From NCBI RefSeq assembly GCF_001680005.1, contig NC_033568.1, forward strand, positions 744,001 through 808,000: a stretch of 64,000 bases of DNA, read 5' to 3'. The DNA is from Plasmodium coatneyi. Taxonomy: Eukaryota > Apicomplexa > Aconoidasida > Haemosporida > Plasmodiidae. A program made the translations under genes and the position numbers. Positions 60,557-64,000 of the stretch are shown here, one piece after another. The notes beneath the pieces are model-generated. The model was not told the origin of the DNA and did not search any database. It saw only the letters and a list, made by a program, of their open reading frames with translations. Position 1 is the stretch's first letter. The number at the start of each line of letters is the position of its first letter.

Positions 60557-62961
60557 ATGGTTGGAACGGTAAGAACACTAAAGGTCCATTTGTCTCCTTC
60601 CTTGTTCCTTCCTTATACAACATAAACAATTATATATATATATAAAGTATATAATATTTTATGCGTAATATAGTAAGTTATGAAGTAAAGGCACATACAT
60701 GTAATTTGCCAATTGCATTTTTAGGGGCAGGCAGACACCAATAAATTACCTTCACAAAAAATATATGATGAACTCGATACAGGCACAGATTATTGTACAT
60801 ACCGTAACGACCCAGGAAAGAGGCAACGTGTTGAAAGGAGAGTGAAGAGTGTATTGAGTATGTTGTTGAGTAGTGATGATGAATTAGCCAAGAAAATTGT
60901 ACATAACTACTGTTATGCATGTAGGAAGGACACGACCAAACGGGTTCATTATAAACCTTGCTACTTCCTGTTCTTCTGGATATGTACTGAAATAAAGAAA
61001 AAATTGCAGGATAGTCACAATTTTGCAAATATTATGGACTCTATTTATGATGCACTGGCGAATTTCCGTAAGGACAGTGAGGACGAGAGAAAGTGTGGTA
61101 ATATATACCCTAGTATTAACAGAAAATTTATCGATTGGCCTAAAGATTTATTCGATTACGAATATAACATCGCTGCTCTGCGGAAGGACACAGCGAATTG
61201 TAAAGCACGTTCCGAAAGTCAGGAGTACACCACGCATAGTCAGAATGCTCAGCAAAAATATCAATGGGTATGCGATACTTGTAAGGACAGTGATAATAAA
61301 TATTGTAAAGAATTTAAAAGTAAATACTGGAATGGTACGGCGTGCAAACCGTGGGAGTCCACAGAACTAAAATGCCCTACAGCACCTCCAGAAGAGCCCG
61401 AAGAGGAGTTAGAAGATCCCTCTTCTGGATTAGGAGTCACCAAGCAGGTACGAAAAAAATGGCAAGGGAGAAAAAATTTTTTTTTTTCCACTATAAGTAG
61501 ACAAGGAAAATGAGCAACATCCTCATTCAAAATACATATATATCACTCTTGTATATGTGCACAATTATGTATGTGTGTTGCAATAGGGATGTTGTAAAAT
61601 TACATGGGAAAATATATGTATGCACCCCTATGAATTATATTTATAGGACTGTAATTTGGAAAATTTTCTTCCAAGTGTAAAATACTATGAAGAATTTAAT
61701 AAAGGCATGACCAATTGTAATGGAAGTAGTCCATGGCCCCAAGGGGTAGAAGAAAATTCACAGGGGAGTGGGGGTATTGAGGAGTATGCCAATAAGGTTA
61801 GGAAAGCCGTATGCTGCATGCACGGGAAGATAGAGGAAAGTAAAAAAGGAGAGAGTGATTATTGCAAATACCTGTACTATTGGATAGGTGATAAAGTATC
61901 GGACGCAGGGAACTCTGAGTTATTTCCCAAAGTTATGGAACAGATTTACGAAAAGGTAAAGGTAAGTGGAACAAATTTTACCTGTACGAATATATACCGT
62001 GATATTGAGGAAAGAAATTTCAACCGAATGAAAAAATTACATGACTACAATAAAGACTACAACACTATACAGACACAGTTACAAGATAGTGGTTCTCCCT
62101 GTAAAGATGATATTGAAGATCACCTGGGGGATATTTGTGGAGCATACAGAAATATGGTATTAGAATGTACCCCTGATAAAGGGAAAGGCAAAGAGTATTG
62201 TACATACTTTACCACAATGTTCAGTAACCAGCAGTATAAGGAACTGTTAGGGGAAGACTGTACGGTAAGTGCTCCATCTGAAGTTGAAGCTGTGTCCGCA
62301 ACAGACGGAGGCATAACCTCCCCATCTGGAAACACCATCCCAACCATATCGGGTGTAATTACCACCACCATAGGATTACCATTCATCACATTCCTCTTAT
62401 ATAAAGTAAGAACAATTATAATTACCACCAAAACCATCACCAAAACCACTATGTATTTGGAATATATGTATAATTAGAATATACATATACTTCATATATA
62501 TATCCTAACTATATACACATGTACATACATATATATGCAGATAACATAATATATACATACTTACATATATATATGGTATATATATGTGTAGTAATATGTA
62601 ATACATATATATCGATATATATACGTACAACACACCCTTCCCCTCTCTTCGTTATACTATTTATTTTTAGTACAATCTTCTACCTTCTGGAATAAAAAAC
62701 ACCCTTTCCTTTGGAAGGAATAGCAACAACAAGAATAGGAGGAATAGAAATAGAAGATCTGCCGATCGCAATTTCCGTACAATAACGGACGATTCAACCT
62801 TAGGCTCAACAATAGACAACTCCACAGAAACTTCCACCATAGATGATGATAGAACAGACTATTCCATAGCATCAGAATACTCTGCTCCATATACTTCACA
62901 ATCCAGAGCAGGGAGAAATAATAACAGACAGCATAAGAATATAGGTTATCGGAATAGATAA
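60557..62961 (+). CDS. kir: KIR/PIR variant antigen, two-domain, YCYAC domain first
   Basis: Four exons: 60557-60568 (MVGT, donor GTAAGA), 60725-61447 (acceptor TTTTAG, donor GTACGA), 61647-62405 (acceptor TTATAG, donor GTAAGA) and 62671-62961 (acceptor TTTTAG), phase 0, 594 residues. Domain 1 is the YCYAC type with CYFLFFWICTE at about residues 83-93, where Cys replaces the otherwise invariant Gly. Domain 2 has CKYLYYWIGDK at about 318-328. The membrane helix is at about 475-496, and the tail ends KNIGYRNR, a variant of the NISYGR ending. Domain order is reversed relative to the genes at 6723, 40655 and 52338, where the YCYAC type comes second. Confidence 0.88.
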
Positions 62962-64000
62962 CATCCAGGAGAAGGGGAATCTAATGTTTCCCTCCCTGAA
63001 GAAGACATGGAAGAACTTAAATAACCGTACGCTGTAAAGAACAGAATGACATTTCTCCTTCTTCCGTTCTTCCTTCCTTTCTTTTACTTTTACCTTTTCT
63101 TACATTTTTATGTTTAAATAACTGCATAAGAGAAGATGCTCCGAACAAGATGTGGAAAAAGGAAAAGAGGAAAAAAAGTTAAAAGCGCACAAGGCAAAAA
63201 GGAAAGGACGACAATGGGCTTTTCTGGAGGAACTACATAAATATATTTGGACTTACTTTTTTGTACCACAAAAATATACATGATAATAAATGTACGTGTA
63301 TACTACGCGCGCCGCTTACAATAATATTTTGGTATATATTTCGATATGTGAACTAATGTTCTCGACCCTCAAAAAAAAAAAAGCATCTCACATATATATG
63401 CAAGAAAAGGGGGGGATATTCTTATGTCCTCATTTTTCTTATTTGCGTTATCTTCATTTGCATAGTGTATATATAAAGAGCGATAACTCATAATTAAAGA
63501 AGAAATGTTGCCCCTAAGAATAAAATTTATGTAAGAAAATATCGAGAAAAGACTTTTTTATGTTGTGGATATTTTTTTTTTTGTCTTCTTATTTTTTATG
63601 TTTCTCTAAATAAAAATAAGGAGAAAACAGAAAAATGCAATATATTATTGTTTCATGATAGAAAAAAAGGAAGCGCATATTATGGTATATAAAAACTTTG
63701 GCTATTGCATGTGAATTGTTCTCTCAATTGCAATGCTCAATAAATATTATGTTAAACCTTGTTCTAAATAATATTGACACCGCGGGGCTCAGCCTCACAA
63801 CAATGGAATTCTTCTTCCTTCCTTTTTATTTTTTTTCAGAGCAGTAAATTTGCGACATACATATCGTGTAAAAACCAGAAAGAAAACAAAAAAAAAAAAA
63901 AAAGAAAAAAAAAGAAGAAAAAGGGAAAAGAAAGAGGAAGTGTGCAGGAGTGTGTACCTATGGGAGAACGGGTATGAAGATATAAGGGAAGGTATAATGA
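62962..64000. other. 3' flank of KIR gene; nothing assigned
   Basis: A/T-rich DNA with poly(A) and poly(T) tracts. Neither a convergent KIR tail exon nor the A/T-rich array seen in other units appears before the window ends. Confidence 0.4.

Noticed and set aside
63774..63977. Short plus-strand frame at the right edge
   Set aside because: It is mostly Lys codons from a poly(A) tract and shows no KIR or other domain.

Overview
This window is a subtelomere-type multigene array from a simian malaria parasite of the knowlesi/coatneyi group, most likely Plasmodium knowlesi. The evidence is thirteen complete, partial or broken genes with the PIR/KIR layout: a tiny first exon, one or two cysteine-rich domain exons that start with a Leu-Pro-Ser motif and carry a C-x-x-(L/F)(Y/F)(Y/F)W(I/L)G motif, a transmembrane segment ending in LYK, and a polar tail exon. 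Long degenerate interstitial blocks of the GGGTT(T/C)A telomere repeat lie between them. Two KIR ectodomains contain stretches like the host surface protein CD99, a property reported for P. knowlesi KIR proteins. No rRNA, tRNA, ordinary housekeeping gene or CRISPR array was seen.

The layout is a higher-order tandem repeat. Each unit of about 13-18 kb reads: interstitial telomeric block; a plus-strand KIR gene; a convergent minus-strand KIR gene with the EYSVPYVR tail; a 3-4 kb spacer; and a second minus-strand KIR gene with the (N/K)NI(S/A)Y tail. The next telomeric block then sits between divergent promoters. Unit 1 holds genes at 3961-5423 (+), 6723-9254 (-) and 12708-14252 (-). Unit 2 holds 17316-20055 (+), 20678-22568 (-) and 26342-28571 (-). 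Unit 3 holds 32940-34396 (+), 35185-36812 (-) and 40655-44164 (-, apparent frameshift). Unit 4 holds 47961-50469 (+), 52338-54764 (-) and a broken remnant at 57721-58331 (-). Unit 5 begins with 60557-62961 (+). A partial gene of the third type enters from the left edge (1-1099, -).

The spacers repeat from unit to unit in a fixed order: a conserved 5' region upstream of each EYSVPYVR gene, a poly(T) run followed by a small hairpin, pyrimidine-rich minisatellites, a conserved GC-richer element (units 1-3), and an A/T-rich array on the 3' side of the third gene. The telomeric blocks at 15.1-16.4, 29.3-32.0 and 45.1-47.3 kb switch from G-rich to C-rich strand in the middle, like head-to-head telomere fusions. 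At the fifth such position (about 59.5 kb) there is instead a near-perfect inverted repeat with arms of about 83 bp.

The proteins are predicted variant antigens of infected red cells: an external PIR domain or domains, a variable hinge, one transmembrane helix and a basic/polar cytoplasmic tail. Nearly all domain exons are phase 0-0, and domain types occur in different orders, so the array looks built for exon shuffling and gene conversion. The most unusual items are the CD99-like segments, the fused-telomere organisation, the position-specific gene classes with their own upstream regions, and a decayed PCI-domain (PCID2/Thp1-like) gene piece at 51.3-52.2 kb.
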